Below, one piece after another: positions 5,946 to 12,236 of a stretch of 12,236 nucleotides of DNA (its first letter is position 1; each line of letters begins with the position of its first letter). The notes beneath the pieces were generated by a model, which worked only from the letters and a program-made list of their open reading frames with translations, did not search any database and was not told the origin of the DNA. The position numbers were made by a program, and so were the translations under genes. Origin of the DNA: Euryarchaeota archaeon UBA126 (GTDB lineage Archaea; Thermoplasmatota; Poseidoniia; Poseidoniales; Thalassarchaeaceae); assembly GCA_002497025.1 (NCBI GenBank), contig DAMG01000015.1, positions 1 to 12,236 on the forward strand, given 5' to 3'.

Positions 5946-6500
5946 TCACTCATTCCCCTTTGATACAATGTAAATTCCATCTTGGAAAACACGTCGATCT
6001 CTTTTCTTGATTCGGCAAGCACGCTCAATATTGGCTGCAGTTTGTCCAACCTTCTCCCGATCGGCTCCAATGACTGTAACATCTGTCTTATTTGCCACCT
6101 TTACTTCTACATCAGCAGGTGACCATGGAAGTGCTGCGACTCTAGGTACCTTTTCACCGAATAGATTGGTGATAGTCATTTCATTTCCTTGAACCTTAAT
6201 AGTCATAGGAAAGTGAGAATAGACTGCCTTCAATTTGTATTCAAAGCCCGAATCAACACCTCTTACCATGTTGTTGAGATGTGCAGCCCAGGTACCAGCA
6301 AGTGCTTTTTCCTTGCGTCGTGGTAGGTTAACGAACACCTCCATTCCATCGGCTGAATCGCGAACCTCGACGCGCGGGTGACGGAACTCACGGGTCAGTG
6401 ACTTGCCATCCTTTGCTACGGTAACGTTGTGACCGTCGATTGTAGCGGAAACTCCTTCTGGGAGTTTGATACTGTGTGAAATCTTATCCAACTTCGGCAT
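5946..6500 (-). CDS. rpl6: Large-subunit ribosomal protein uL6
   Basis: This 50S protein lies near the factor-binding site and is made of two repeated alpha/beta domains, 184 residues from the chosen start. Visible features are IKLPEGVSATIDGHNVTVAK in the first domain, AHLNNMVRGVDSGFEYKLKAVYSHFP in the middle, and the archaeal second domain with TNLFGEKVPR, GADREKVGQTAANIERACRIKKRDRRVFQDGIY. The frame stays open upstream to 6563, but that would overlap uS8 by about 50 bases. The ATG at 6500 has GGAGGG just upstream, overlapping the uS8 stop, and begins MPKLDKISH as expected. Confidence 0.97.
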   Translation of the reverse strand: MPKLDKISHSIKLPEGVSATIDGHNVTVAKDGKSLTREFRHPRVEVRDSADGMEVFVNLPRRKEKALAGTWAAHLNNMVRGVDSGFEYKLKAVYSHFPMTIKVQGNEMTITNLFGEKVPRVAALPWSPADVEVKVANKTDVTVIGADREKVGQTAANIERACRIKKRDRRVFQDGIYIVSKGNE

Positions 6501-6513
6501 CCTTAATCCCTCC

Positions 6514-6903
6514 TCAGAAAATGTACGCGAGCAAACGCCCGCCGACACGCCCCTTCTTCGCATCGTGGTGATTCATGACACCTTGATTGGTAGTTAGAAT
6601 TAGAAGACCAAAATCCTGTGCAGGAAGATATCTTGATTCCCACTTATCATAATCAGTCCTCTTTACAGAGTGGCGTGGCTTGATTACACCGCAGCGGTTG
6701 ATTGCTCCAATCAACTCTACACGGAATCCCCCTCCACGGCCGTCTTCGATCTTCTGATATTCACCTACGTATCCTGACTGTTGCATGATTGAGAGCATAC
6801 TTCCTAGAAGCTTGCTCGCTGGGTTAACAGTCACTTCGTAATGTCCTGCTTGCTCCGCATTAAAGATGCGGACAAATGCGTCACTCAATGGGTCAAACTG
6901 CAT
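6514..6903 (-). CDS. rps8: Small-subunit ribosomal protein uS8
   Basis: This 30S protein binds the central domain of 16S rRNA and is a primary assembly protein; 129 residues, a normal archaeal length. The N-terminal motif DPLSDAFVRIFNAEQAG and the C-terminal RYLPAQDFGLLILTTNQGVMNHHDAKKGRVGGRLLAYIF are diagnostic of archaeal uS8. The start follows GAGGTG with 7 bases spacing; an ATG at 6910 is in another frame and stops after five codons. It lies 11 bases after uS14. Confidence 0.97.
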   Translation of the reverse strand: MQFDPLSDAFVRIFNAEQAGHYEVTVNPASKLLGSMLSIMQQSGYVGEYQKIEDGRGGGFRVELIGAINRCGVIKPRHSVKRTDYDKWESRYLPAQDFGLLILTTNQGVMNHHDAKKGRVGGRLLAYIF

Positions 6904-6914
6904 CCTTCATCACC

Positions 6915-7067
6915 TCATGTATATTTCTTGAACCCGATTTGTGGTGCCACATCTCGGAAGCACTGACGACATAATCTCAGACCATGTCGTCGAATCATGC
7001 CGCGCTTGCGTCCGCAGCGGCGACATCCATCGCTTCTGCCAATTCTTTCTCCGTGATCTCTTGCCAT
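6915..7067 (-). CDS. rps14: Small-subunit ribosomal protein uS14, zinc-binding short form
   Basis: This is a 50-residue protein beginning MARDHGERIGRSDG and ending QIGFKKYT. Four cysteines (C15, C18, C33, C36) form the two CxxC pairs of the zinc-binding archaeal/eukaryotic uS14. The family pattern CRRCGRKRGMIRRHGLRLCR is intact. The start has GGAGGAG upstream, overlapping the uL5 TGA, and the gene fits exactly between uL5 and uS8 as in other archaea. A longer open frame on the same strand (6910-7113) overlaps it in a different phase and encodes nothing recognisable, so size-based gene calling would miss the real gene. Confidence 0.97.
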   Translation of the reverse strand: MARDHGERIGRSDGCRRCGRKRGMIRRHGLRLCRQCFRDVAPQIGFKKYT

Positions 7068-7070
7068 ACT

Positions 7071-7598
7071 TCACTCCTCCACAAGGGTAAGTCCGAAGTG
7101 TTCTTTGAACCACTCCATGGACTCGGTCTTACCCACTCGGTGGGGCACCCCTACCTTTGCCGCACGGCGGCGACGGCGAGATACCCTGTGACCTGGGCGT
7201 TCGAGTACGATGTTGATGTCCATGCCGAAGATACCTATGTCTGGGTCATACTTCTGCTCTGGGAAATCGGTATAATCTGCAATTCCGAATGATAGGTTTC
7301 CAGATTGGTCGAAATTCCATGCAGGGAGGGTGTTTTCTCTCACCCAAAAGGCATCCTTAAGAAATGATTCGGCATTAGTTAGATCGCGAATAGTTACTTT
7401 ACAACCAATTGGAGCGCCTTCTCGAGTTCCAAGTTCACGATTTGTGCTTTTGGCTAGAGTTCGAACTGGCTTCATACCAGTTAGTAGTTCCAGTACCTTC
7501 TCGGCAAGTTGTAAGCGCGCTCCACCTTCGCCAACACCGATATTCACGGTGACTTTAGTAATTCTAGGAGTTAACATTGGATTAGCGGTATCACTCAT
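7071..7598 (-). CDS. rpl5: Large-subunit ribosomal protein uL5
   Basis: This 50S protein contacts 5S rRNA and the P-site tRNA; 175 residues, normal for archaea. It shows NPMLTPRITKVTVNIGVGEGG, the family segment LELLTGMKPVRTLAKSTNRELGTREG, PIGCKVTIRD, and the C-terminal archaeal pattern GIFGMDINIVLERPGHRVSRRRR followed by GVPHRVGKTE. The ATG overlaps the eS4 stop (ATGA) and is preceded by GGAGGTG with 5 bases spacing. This suggests coupled translation with eS4. Confidence 0.97.
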   Translation of the reverse strand: MSDTANPMLTPRITKVTVNIGVGEGGARLQLAEKVLELLTGMKPVRTLAKSTNRELGTREGAPIGCKVTIRDLTNAESFLKDAFWVRENTLPAWNFDQSGNLSFGIADYTDFPEQKYDPDIGIFGMDINIVLERPGHRVSRRRRRAAKVGVPHRVGKTESMEWFKEHFGLTLVEE

Positions 7599-8293
7599 GC
7601 TTCCACCTCCAGTGGTAGATCTTTCTCTGAACCAATTAAGAAAACGTAATCTGCAATCGTTCCGAAATCTTCGAATTTGACTTCATTGGCCTTTGATGAT
7701 CGCTTTACGTCTTTTGAGACAACCTTTGCAGTGCTACCAATGTGGCTACCACCCGTTAAGTACGCTAACGTTCCTTCTGAGAATTCGTGATGTCCTGAAA
7801 TTTCTTGATTAGGTAGTGAAATTACTAGCGTGTCTCCTGAATTGTATTTCTTTGCATCATCAATAGTGATATTTCTTCCATCGTGTAGGTGAATCTGAGT
7901 CTTTCCGCCACGAATTGTTGTCTTGCCCATAACTCGACAAAGTTTGCTTGAGGAATCCTTGGAAGAAATTGAACGGTATCGAAGTTTTCCATTTTCATCC
8001 AAAATACAGCGGTAGTTATCATCGCCTACTGTTAGGACATCCATTAGCCCCACACCTCTACCGACATCGGTTTCGATTCTTCCATCAACGAGGACCTTTC
8101 GAGTTGCGATCATGCGCTTGGCCTCTCTCTGAGAGTGAGCGAGTTCTAGCACATCACGCAATATGAGTCCAAGAGGCATGCACATCTCATCGCTGTGTCC
8201 ACCAGGGTTAGGCTTCTGGACCCAAATGTCAGTTTTGCGAGTAAGTGGCCAACTTCGTGGCATTGTTAATCTCTTCATATGACTGCTACTCAT
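7595..8293 (-). CDS. rps4e: Small-subunit ribosomal protein eS4
   Basis: This is an archaeal/eukaryotic-specific 30S protein of 232 residues, close to the usual archaeal length. The N-terminus MKRLTMPRSWPLTRK matches the family. An S4 RNA-binding domain covers about 42-90 (LILRDVLELAHSQREAKRMI, VLVDGRIETDVGRGVGLMDV). The central domain carries HLHDGRNI, and a KOW-type motif lies near 174-200 (GTLAYLTGGSHIGSTAKVV). The start at 8293 overlaps the uL24 stop as ATGA, with GGAGGTG 7 bases upstream. Its place between uL24 and uL5 is archaeal-specific. Confidence 0.97.
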   Translation of the reverse strand: MSSSHMKRLTMPRSWPLTRKTDIWVQKPNPGGHSDEMCMPLGLILRDVLELAHSQREAKRMIATRKVLVDGRIETDVGRGVGLMDVLTVGDDNYRCILDENGKLRYRSISSKDSSSKLCRVMGKTTIRGGKTQIHLHDGRNITIDDAKKYNSGDTLVISLPNQEISGHHEFSEGTLAYLTGGSHIGSTAKVVSKDVKRSSKANEVKFEDFGTIADYVFLIGSEKDLPLEVEA

Positions 8294-8727
8294 TGTTCAG
8301 CACCTCCATTAGCTCTCTCCATGATTCGCTTTATGCGAAGTGGATCTCCATCATACAACTTGGTAACAATAAGATTGGATGGATGAATTGGTAGTGCCTG
8401 TTCCTTACCATCAGCGGTGTTGGCGGTAACTCCTTCGACTAATACATAGCCAGTCTTGGTATCAACACCAACAATACTCGACTTAACCCCTGCACGACCA
8501 CGGGATTGCCCTAGCCTCTTTCCACGTGAATCAGCTTTTACACTGTTTGGGAATCCAAAATCTCCACGCAAAACTTCCACTTCATCCCCAACTCTTACAG
8601 TTACGGTACGAATCATTGCTAAATCTGGATCTTCAGTGACCAAGCGCGCGCGAATACGCTTCCTGCGGACGTGAATTGGGGCGTCAGTTTGTGCCTGACG
8701 CTGTTTTCCTGCTTTCTTACTTACCAT
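8290..8727 (-). CDS. rpl24: Large-subunit ribosomal protein uL24 with an insertion in the KOW domain
   Basis: This 50S assembly-initiator protein sits near the exit tunnel. Archaeal uL24 features are clear: MVSKKAGKQRQAQTDAPIHV, then RRKRIRARL, the KOW start VRVGDEVEVLRGDF (45-58), VEGVTANTADGKE, and PIHPSNLIVTKL. At 145 residues it is longer than the usual archaeal length of about 115-125. The excess is about 20 mostly basic/glycine residues between the RGDF motif and the strand SSIVGVD (roughly 59-79), in the KOW loop. The start follows GAGGTG-TGAAGT-ATG, 10 bases after uL14. Both termini look intact, so the insertion appears genuine. Confidence 0.96.
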   Translation of the reverse strand: MVSKKAGKQRQAQTDAPIHVRRKRIRARLVTEDPDLAMIRTVTVRVGDEVEVLRGDFGFPNSVKADSRGKRLGQSRGRAGVKSSIVGVDTKTGYVLVEGVTANTADGKEQALPIHPSNLIVTKLYDGDPLRIKRIMERANGGAEQ

Positions 8728-8737
8728 ACTTCACACC

Positions 8738-9136
8738 TCACACAATCTGCTTTGCCGTAGCGGCAATCCTCGGCCATCGCTCAGCCGCTTCTCGGCTTAC
8801 TGGCCCCTTGATATCGGACCCTTTGACATCGCCTCGCTCATTCGTAATAACGCAAGCATTGTCTTCGAATTGTACCCAAGTTCCATCAACTCGACGGAAT
8901 GGTCTCTTTTGGCGCACGATAACCGCATTGAAGATTTGACGGCGAGTCTCTGGCGTACCACGGCGGACGGTGACACGAATCATGTCTCCAACTCCTGCAG
9001 AAGGATATCGGCGAGCAACGCCACCCTTCTTCAAGACCGTAATCAGTTGAACTACCTTAGCTCCGGTATTGTCAACGCAATCCATCCTAGCCATGCTAGG
9101 CAATCCGGCCGTTGCCCTACCTGCTACCCCTCTCAT
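8738..9136 (-). CDS. rpl14: Large-subunit ribosomal protein uL14
   Basis: This is a conserved 50S beta-barrel protein at the subunit interface; 132 residues, standard for archaea. Diagnostic segments are MARMDCVDNTGAKVVQLITV, the GVGDMIRVTVRRGTPETRRQIFNAVIVRQKRPFRR block, FEDNACVITN, and the C-terminal KGPVSREAAERWPRIAATA. The ATG overlaps the uS17 stop (ATGA) and is preceded by a run of Gs (GGGGGG) serving as Shine-Dalgarno. Confidence 0.97.
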   Translation of the reverse strand: MRGVAGRATAGLPSMARMDCVDNTGAKVVQLITVLKKGGVARRYPSAGVGDMIRVTVRRGTPETRRQIFNAVIVRQKRPFRRVDGTWVQFEDNACVITNERGDVKGSDIKGPVSREAAERWPRIAATAKQIV

Positions 9137-9465
9137 TCAGAACCCCCCTTCTCAATTACACAAAATTTGACAGTTTTGGAAAGTGGTCTGCACTCCATTA
9201 TTCGGACCGTCTCGCCACTTTCAACCTCGCCAATACAAGATGGTAAGTGTGCAGCATATCTGCGAGTTCTCTTCTCATAGCGCTCGTATTTCTTCATGTA
9301 TCGAGTGACCTCGCGCTGAACAATAATCGAATTACTCATTCCAATAGATGACACGGTTCCTTCAATGATTTGTCCACGTAGCCTGAGACTACCGTAGAAT
9401 GGGCAATTTTGGTCACCATCCCATTCGCCAACAGGGGCACGGACGTCTACTCCAATATCTTTCAT
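9133..9465 (-). CDS. rps17: Small-subunit ribosomal protein uS17
   Basis: This is a 30S primary rRNA-binding protein with an OB fold, 110 residues. The archaeal pattern is present: CPFYGSLRLRGQIIEGTVSS near the N-terminus, IIVQREVTRYMKKYERYEKRT, the conserved HLPSC segment, then the GETVRIMECRPLSKTVKF block. The start follows GGAGG-AACTGAAA-ATG, two bases after the Rpp29 stop. Gene order Rpp29-uS17-uL14 is typical of euryarchaea. Confidence 0.97.
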   Translation of the reverse strand: MKDIGVDVRAPVGEWDGDQNCPFYGSLRLRGQIIEGTVSSIGMSNSIIVQREVTRYMKKYERYEKRTRRYAAHLPSCIGEVESGETVRIMECRPLSKTVKFCVIEKGGSE

Positions 9466-9467
9466 TT

Positions 9468-9725
9468 TCAGTTCCTCCTATATCTTCGGTTAATGCGATC
9501 CTCAGGCCTTTGTGTGACGGCAGCGCCATCGATTTCGACCTCCTCTGAATCGATTGTGAATGTGATTACATCCTTAGGAAGAGTAACTTCTCCGCTAAGT
9601 GTCCTAACTCTTAGAGTTCTACGGGTTTCTTCAACTATCATCCCACTTACTCCAATCAGACTCGGATCTCGGCTTCGAACAACTTCGATTTCTCGAGCCA
9701 ACCAAGCTGCATGCATGATACTCAT
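9468..9725 (-). CDS. rnp1: Ribonuclease P protein component 1 (Rpp29/Pop4 family)
   Basis: This is a protein subunit of archaeal RNase P, which removes the 5' leader of pre-tRNA; Rpp29 pairs with Rpp21 on the specificity side of the RNA. It has 85 residues, within the archaeal range of about 85-130. The fold is a small Sm-like barrel. Visible features are a helix at the start, then LIGVSGMIVEETRRTLRV, which is the characteristic G-x-x-V-x-E-T-x-x-x-L pattern, and a following strand (VTLPKDVITFTI). The ATG directly follows the aIF1 TGA, and GGAGGTG sits 6 bases upstream. The location between aIF1 and uS17 is the conserved archaeal site. Confidence 0.93.
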   Translation of the reverse strand: MSIMHAAWLAREIEVVRSRDPSLIGVSGMIVEETRRTLRVRTLSGEVTLPKDVITFTIDSEEVEIDGAAVTQRPEDRINRRYRRN

Positions 9726-10025
9726 TCAGCGCACCTCCACTTGGTAGCCATTTTGTTCGAGTACCTTTGCTACACGCTTCTTGTGCTCGCCTTGGAGTTC
9801 GATGGTGCGGCCCTTTACGGTACCACCACTAGCACAAGCGCTCTTCAGCAACTTTGCAAGTTTCCCAATATCGATAGCAGAATCATCGATTCCTTCTACC
9901 ATTGTTACCATCTTTCCATACCTCCTTCTTACTGTTGAAATGATTGCTTTCTGTTGTTCTTTTGCTATTTCTTGGCAGATGCATAGTTCATCGGGTAGAC
10001 CACATAGATTGCAAATGCCTGCCAT
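9726..10025 (-). CDS. sui1: Translation initiation factor aIF1 (SUI1 family)
   Basis: This archaeal homologue of eIF1 binds the 30S subunit and helps start-codon selection. It has 99 residues, the usual size. The N-terminus has the archaeal zinc-knuckle pattern CNLCGLPDELCIC (C5, C8, C15, C17). The SUI1 core follows: RRRYGKMVTMVEGID, LAKLLKSACASGGTVK (about 56-71), and IELQGEHKKRVAKVLEQNGY at the end. The start follows AAGGAG, 6 bases after the uL29 stop. It lies in its conserved position between uL29 and Rpp29. Confidence 0.95.
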   Translation of the reverse strand: MAGICNLCGLPDELCICQEIAKEQQKAIISTVRRRYGKMVTMVEGIDDSAIDIGKLAKLLKSACASGGTVKGRTIELQGEHKKRVAKVLEQNGYQVEVR

Positions 10026-10031
10026 TTGAGT

Positions 10032-10235
10032 CTACTCCTTACTCTCCTCAGACATCTTCGTCAAAAGACGTGCAATGCTCCTTCGTGTTTGCTTGTAGGC
10101 GCCCGCATCAGATGATGAACCTCCAAGAGCTTGCTGAGCACGTAGTTGGAGAAGTTCTTCCCTTAGTTCGGCGAGACGACGCTCGCGTTGTTCAGGGTTC
10201 ATCTGGTCAATATCTCTAGACTTGATATGTGCCAT
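10032..10235 (-). CDS. rpl29: Large-subunit ribosomal protein uL29
   Basis: This is a small, two-helix 50S protein near the tunnel exit, a docking area for the translocon and signal recognition particle; 67 residues. It carries the family pattern MAHIKSRDIDQMNPEQRERRL followed by LAELREELLQLRAQQALGG and a final helix with QTRRSIARLLT. A GTG two codons upstream (10241) is possible, but the ATG at 10235 has GGAGGAG at 5-base spacing, overlapping the uS3 C-terminal Glu codons and stop. It ends in TAG, unlike most neighbours. Confidence 0.95.
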   Translation of the reverse strand: MAHIKSRDIDQMNPEQRERRLAELREELLQLRAQQALGGSSSDAGAYKQTRRSIARLLTKMSEESKE

Positions 10236-10237
10236 TT

Positions 10238-11035
10238 TCACTCCTCCTCTTGTGCATCTATTGATTCTTCAGTAGCTTCGGTTTCCATCTCTGCCATCTT
10301 TTCGACTACACTGTCGACGACTTCTTCGGTGTCGGCAACTTCAGTCTCTTCTACCTGAGCAGATAATTCTGGATCCTCGTCTGGTATCTCCAGCATGGAT
10401 ACCTCTTCTATTGGGCCTAAGCCCGATTCTTGTCTGTCTTGAATAGATATTTCATGTGGTAATTTTACCCCAGGCCTCATGATTCTTACAGTACAACCAA
10501 TTGTTCCTAGTTTCTTGACTGCTGTAGAAAATCCTTCATCCATTAACTGGATAGCAGTTTCACCACAGAATTTAATGTGGCCTTTCTGGAATTTCTCAAC
10601 CCTGTGGCGTGCTCCAGAAATCTTTCCTGAGAGTATGATCAAACAACCACGAGCACCAGCGTCCATAATATTCTGAGAAGTACTATGACCTGCTCGGCGG
10701 AAGAACCAACCTCTCTCAAGAGATGATGCTAGTCTGCTCGCCATTACCTGTGCATTTAGACGGGGTTCTTCGATTTCGTTAACCTCAAGACGAGGTTTCT
10801 CCAGATTGAAATCATTTTGCAATCTGCGCTGCAGTTCATGAATAACCTTACCTCTTCGACCGATTACCCGGCCGACTTGTTCGGCTTGTAAGGTGACCTT
10901 AGTACCATCAGGAGTTCGGTTGAATTCAAGGCCGCCAAATCCTGCCCGCTCGGTCTCCTTTAGAAGATACTCTCGAACTAATTGACGCTCTATATTACGG
11001 TGAACGATGTTTCGAATTGTGTTTACTTTACTCAT
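10238..11035 (-). CDS. rps3: Small-subunit ribosomal protein uS3 with a long acidic C-terminal tail
   Basis: This 30S protein lines the mRNA entry tunnel. It has 265 residues from the chosen start. The N-terminus MSKVNTIRNIVHRNIERQLV, then a type II KH domain with the GRRG loop at 59-62 (VGRVIGRRGKVIHELQ), and the S3 C-terminal domain with MDAGARGCLIILSGKISGAR, FCGETA and GTIGCTVRIMRPGVKLPHE are all present. The last 55-60 residues are strongly acidic and likely disordered. Of the tandem ATGs at 11038 and 11035, the second is better spaced from GAGGTG (6 bases). The frame is open further upstream, but that would run into uL22. Confidence 0.97.
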   Translation of the reverse strand: MSKVNTIRNIVHRNIERQLVREYLLKETERAGFGGLEFNRTPDGTKVTLQAEQVGRVIGRRGKVIHELQRRLQNDFNLEKPRLEVNEIEEPRLNAQVMASRLASSLERGWFFRRAGHSTSQNIMDAGARGCLIILSGKISGARHRVEKFQKGHIKFCGETAIQLMDEGFSTAVKKLGTIGCTVRIMRPGVKLPHEISIQDRQESGLGPIEEVSMLEIPDEDPELSAQVEETEVADTEEVVDSVVEKMAEMETEATEESIDAQEEE

Positions 11036-11045
11036 CATATTCACC

Positions 11046-11573
11046 TCAGAATTCGTCTTCCTCTCCCTCTTCATCGCCGAAGTGCTCTAGGAAAACCTCG
11101 AGATTGACTTGGTAGTGATTCTTGGGTGTAGCACGCCCCTGGGCGCGAGGTTTCCAACCAGTGTGGACTTGACCTCGGTGCGCCGCACAATGAGTGATTA
11201 CCATGTCTTCAGCATCGATTGTATCGTAACGCTGGCGAGCGTTTTCCATAGCGCTGTTAATCAGTTTGACGAATTCTCTCGAGGCCTTGTATGGATAGCG
11301 CCCTGGGCCCATCTTTCCTTTTCGGTGACCCGCCATGGTGTTTCCACCCTTTCCTTTCCTAGATCTACGAGTGTAAGGAATCGCTTCCTTCTTGTCCATC
11401 ACCTTCTCTAGGTATTCGATAGCATCGACAGCATTCATTCCGCGAATGAACTTGGCAATTTGGTAGCAGTGCTTGTGGTGGATGTCTAGATTTACTGCAC
11501 GTGCAGTAGCTAAATTAGAACCCTCAAGCAGTTGAGTATATCCGGATTGTGGCTTACCTGAAATTCGACTCAT
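11046..11573 (-). CDS. rpl22: Large-subunit ribosomal protein uL22
   Basis: This is a 50S protein of 175 residues whose beta-hairpin reaches into the exit tunnel. Archaeal uL22 motifs are visible: KHCYQIAKFIRGMNAVDAIE, YLEKVMDKKEAIPYTRR, KMGPGRYPYKASREFVKLI, and the tunnel-hairpin region HCAAHRGQVHTGWKPRAQGRA. The final nine residues are acidic (DEEGEEDEF). The start has GAGGTG 7 bases upstream, 11 bases after uS19. Confidence 0.97.
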   Translation of the reverse strand: MSRISGKPQSGYTQLLEGSNLATARAVNLDIHHKHCYQIAKFIRGMNAVDAIEYLEKVMDKKEAIPYTRRSRKGKGGNTMAGHRKGKMGPGRYPYKASREFVKLINSAMENARQRYDTIDAEDMVITHCAAHRGQVHTGWKPRAQGRATPKNHYQVNLEVFLEHFGDEEGEEDEF

Positions 11574-11584
11574 TCTTCTTCACC

Positions 11585-12082
11585 TCACTTCAATGCCACG
11601 TGCTTACTTGACCGAGTAGCACCTACACCAGGACCAGTGTGCGTTACCGATCTACGGGTTGGAGCAAACTCGCCCAAGGCGTGTCCTATCATTTCTGGAA
11701 TAACTTCGACCTTGACGAAGTCGCGGCCGTTATGTACACCGATTGTAGTGCCGACCATCTCTGGTAATACGTACATACTTCGGCAGTGTGTCTTGACCAT
11801 CTTTGAGCCACCATTTGCACGAACCTTCTCTAGGAATTTCTCTGCTTCCTCGGAAAGACCTCGAGATAGTGATCTCTTGGCGCGAGAAGGCATTAGTGTA
11901 GCGATACATGGCGCATCTGGGTTATCTTCTGGAGGGTATAGTGGAAGTGCACTCAACTCCTCCATGTTTAATCCACGCCAAAGGAATTCCTTCTTACGGC
12001 GCTCAGCAATTGTCGAGCGACGCTTTCGGGCCTGACGTCGAGCAGTTTTAGATGAGCGGAACATCTTCTTCTTACGTGCCAT
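11585..12082 (-). CDS. rps19: Small-subunit ribosomal protein uS19 with a basic N-terminal extension
   Basis: This protein of the 30S head contacts uS13 and the A-site region. It has 165 residues, against about 130-150 usual in archaea. The core is clear: the WRGLNMEELSAL start, RAKRSLSRGLSEEAEKFLEKVR, KTHCRSMYVLPEMVG, and the C-terminal signature IGHALGEFAPTRR followed by GPGVGATRSSK. The extra length is a lysine/arginine-rich N-terminus (residues 1-32) and a short insert around residues 47-60. GAGGTG lies upstream of the ATG at 12082, 10 bases after the uL2 stop. Confidence 0.96.
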   Translation of the reverse strand: MARKKKMFRSSKTARRQARKRRSTIAERRKKEFLWRGLNMEELSALPLYPPEDNPDAPCIATLMPSRAKRSLSRGLSEEAEKFLEKVRANGGSKMVKTHCRSMYVLPEMVGTTIGVHNGRDFVKVEVIPEMIGHALGEFAPTRRSVTHTGPGVGATRSSKHVALK

Positions 12083-12092
12083 AATTTACACC

Positions 12093-12236
12093 TCACTGCT
12101 CCCTTGTCCTTCCACGTCCGGTTCGACGTGGAGCGATGTTTCCTACCTTCTGACCAGGTGGCGCATTGCGACTGACAGAGTTAGGTCCGTGAACCGCCTG
12201 ATGGTTACCTCCACCATGTGGGTGATCAACTGGATT
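12093..12236 (-). CDS. rpl2: Large-subunit ribosomal protein uL2, C-terminal part (5' end outside the window)
   Basis: Only the last 47 codons plus TGA are present. They encode the highly conserved uL2 C-terminal loop NPVDHPHGGGNHQAVHG, containing the histidine (in HPHGGG) associated with the peptidyl-transferase region, then an archaeal ending SVSRNAPPGQKVGNIAPRRT and a short basic tail. The frame is open to the window edge, so the gene is truncated by the window and not broken. Its location upstream of uS19 is the standard S10-cluster order. Confidence 0.96.
   Translation of the reverse strand, partial: NPVDHPHGGGNHQAVHGPNSVSRNAPPGQKVGNIAPRRTGRGRTREQ

Noticed and set aside
5946..6563. Longer uL6 starting at 6563
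   Set aside because: It would overlap uS8 by about 50 bases; the ATG at 6500 has a proper ribosome-binding site and matches the family N-terminus.
8870..9280. A 136-codon open frame on the plus strand
   Set aside because: It is antisense to uL14 and uS17, with no recognisable domain and no sensible context.

Overview
The window is the core of an archaeal ribosomal-protein cluster (the S10/spc-type superoperon), entirely on the minus strand, followed on the same strand by the 5' end of a 16S rRNA gene. Gene content and order are euryarchaeal: archaeal/eukaryotic-type proteins eS4, eL32 and eL19, aIF1 and the RNase P subunit Rpp29 sit among the universal proteins, and uS14 is the short zinc-binding form. 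The 16S 5' end has the archaeal signature. The intact 16S next to the ribosomal-protein cluster, the moderate base composition, the strong Shine-Dalgarno sites and the long acidic tails suggest a marine, Thermoplasmatota-like euryarchaeon (Marine Group II/III, Poseidoniales-like). That placement is inference and needs a 16S or marker-gene tree.

Layout in transcription order (high to low coordinates): uL2 (3' end only), uS19, uL22, uS3, uL29, aIF1, Rpp29, uS17, uL14, uL24, eS4, uL5, uS14, uS8, uL6, eL32, eL19, uL18, uS5, uL30, uL15, SecY. A spacer of about 430 bases (223-654) follows, and then the first 222 bases of 16S rRNA, which run off the window edge. No gap inside the cluster exceeds 35 bases. 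Many junctions overlap as ATGA or TGATG, and nearly every start has a purine-rich Shine-Dalgarno site that often includes the previous stop codon. This points to one polycistronic, translationally coupled transcript. uS14 (50 residues, 6915-7067) is easily missed because a longer spurious frame overlaps it.

Together the genes supply both ribosomal subunits, an initiation factor, a tRNA-processing subunit and the membrane channel that receives nascent chains. The spacer before 16S holds candidate TATA boxes and several strong hairpins, consistent with a separate rRNA promoter and a structured, processed leader.

I found no mobile element, CRISPR array, defence system or tRNA. The unusual content lies in lineage-specific additions to conserved proteins: a SecY with an extra N-terminal membrane region of about 128 residues, an eL32 with a fused N-terminal SAP domain and acidic linker, an insertion in uL24, an N-terminal extension on uS19 and recurrent acidic tails. 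The linkage and leader structure of the 16S gene are also unusual.
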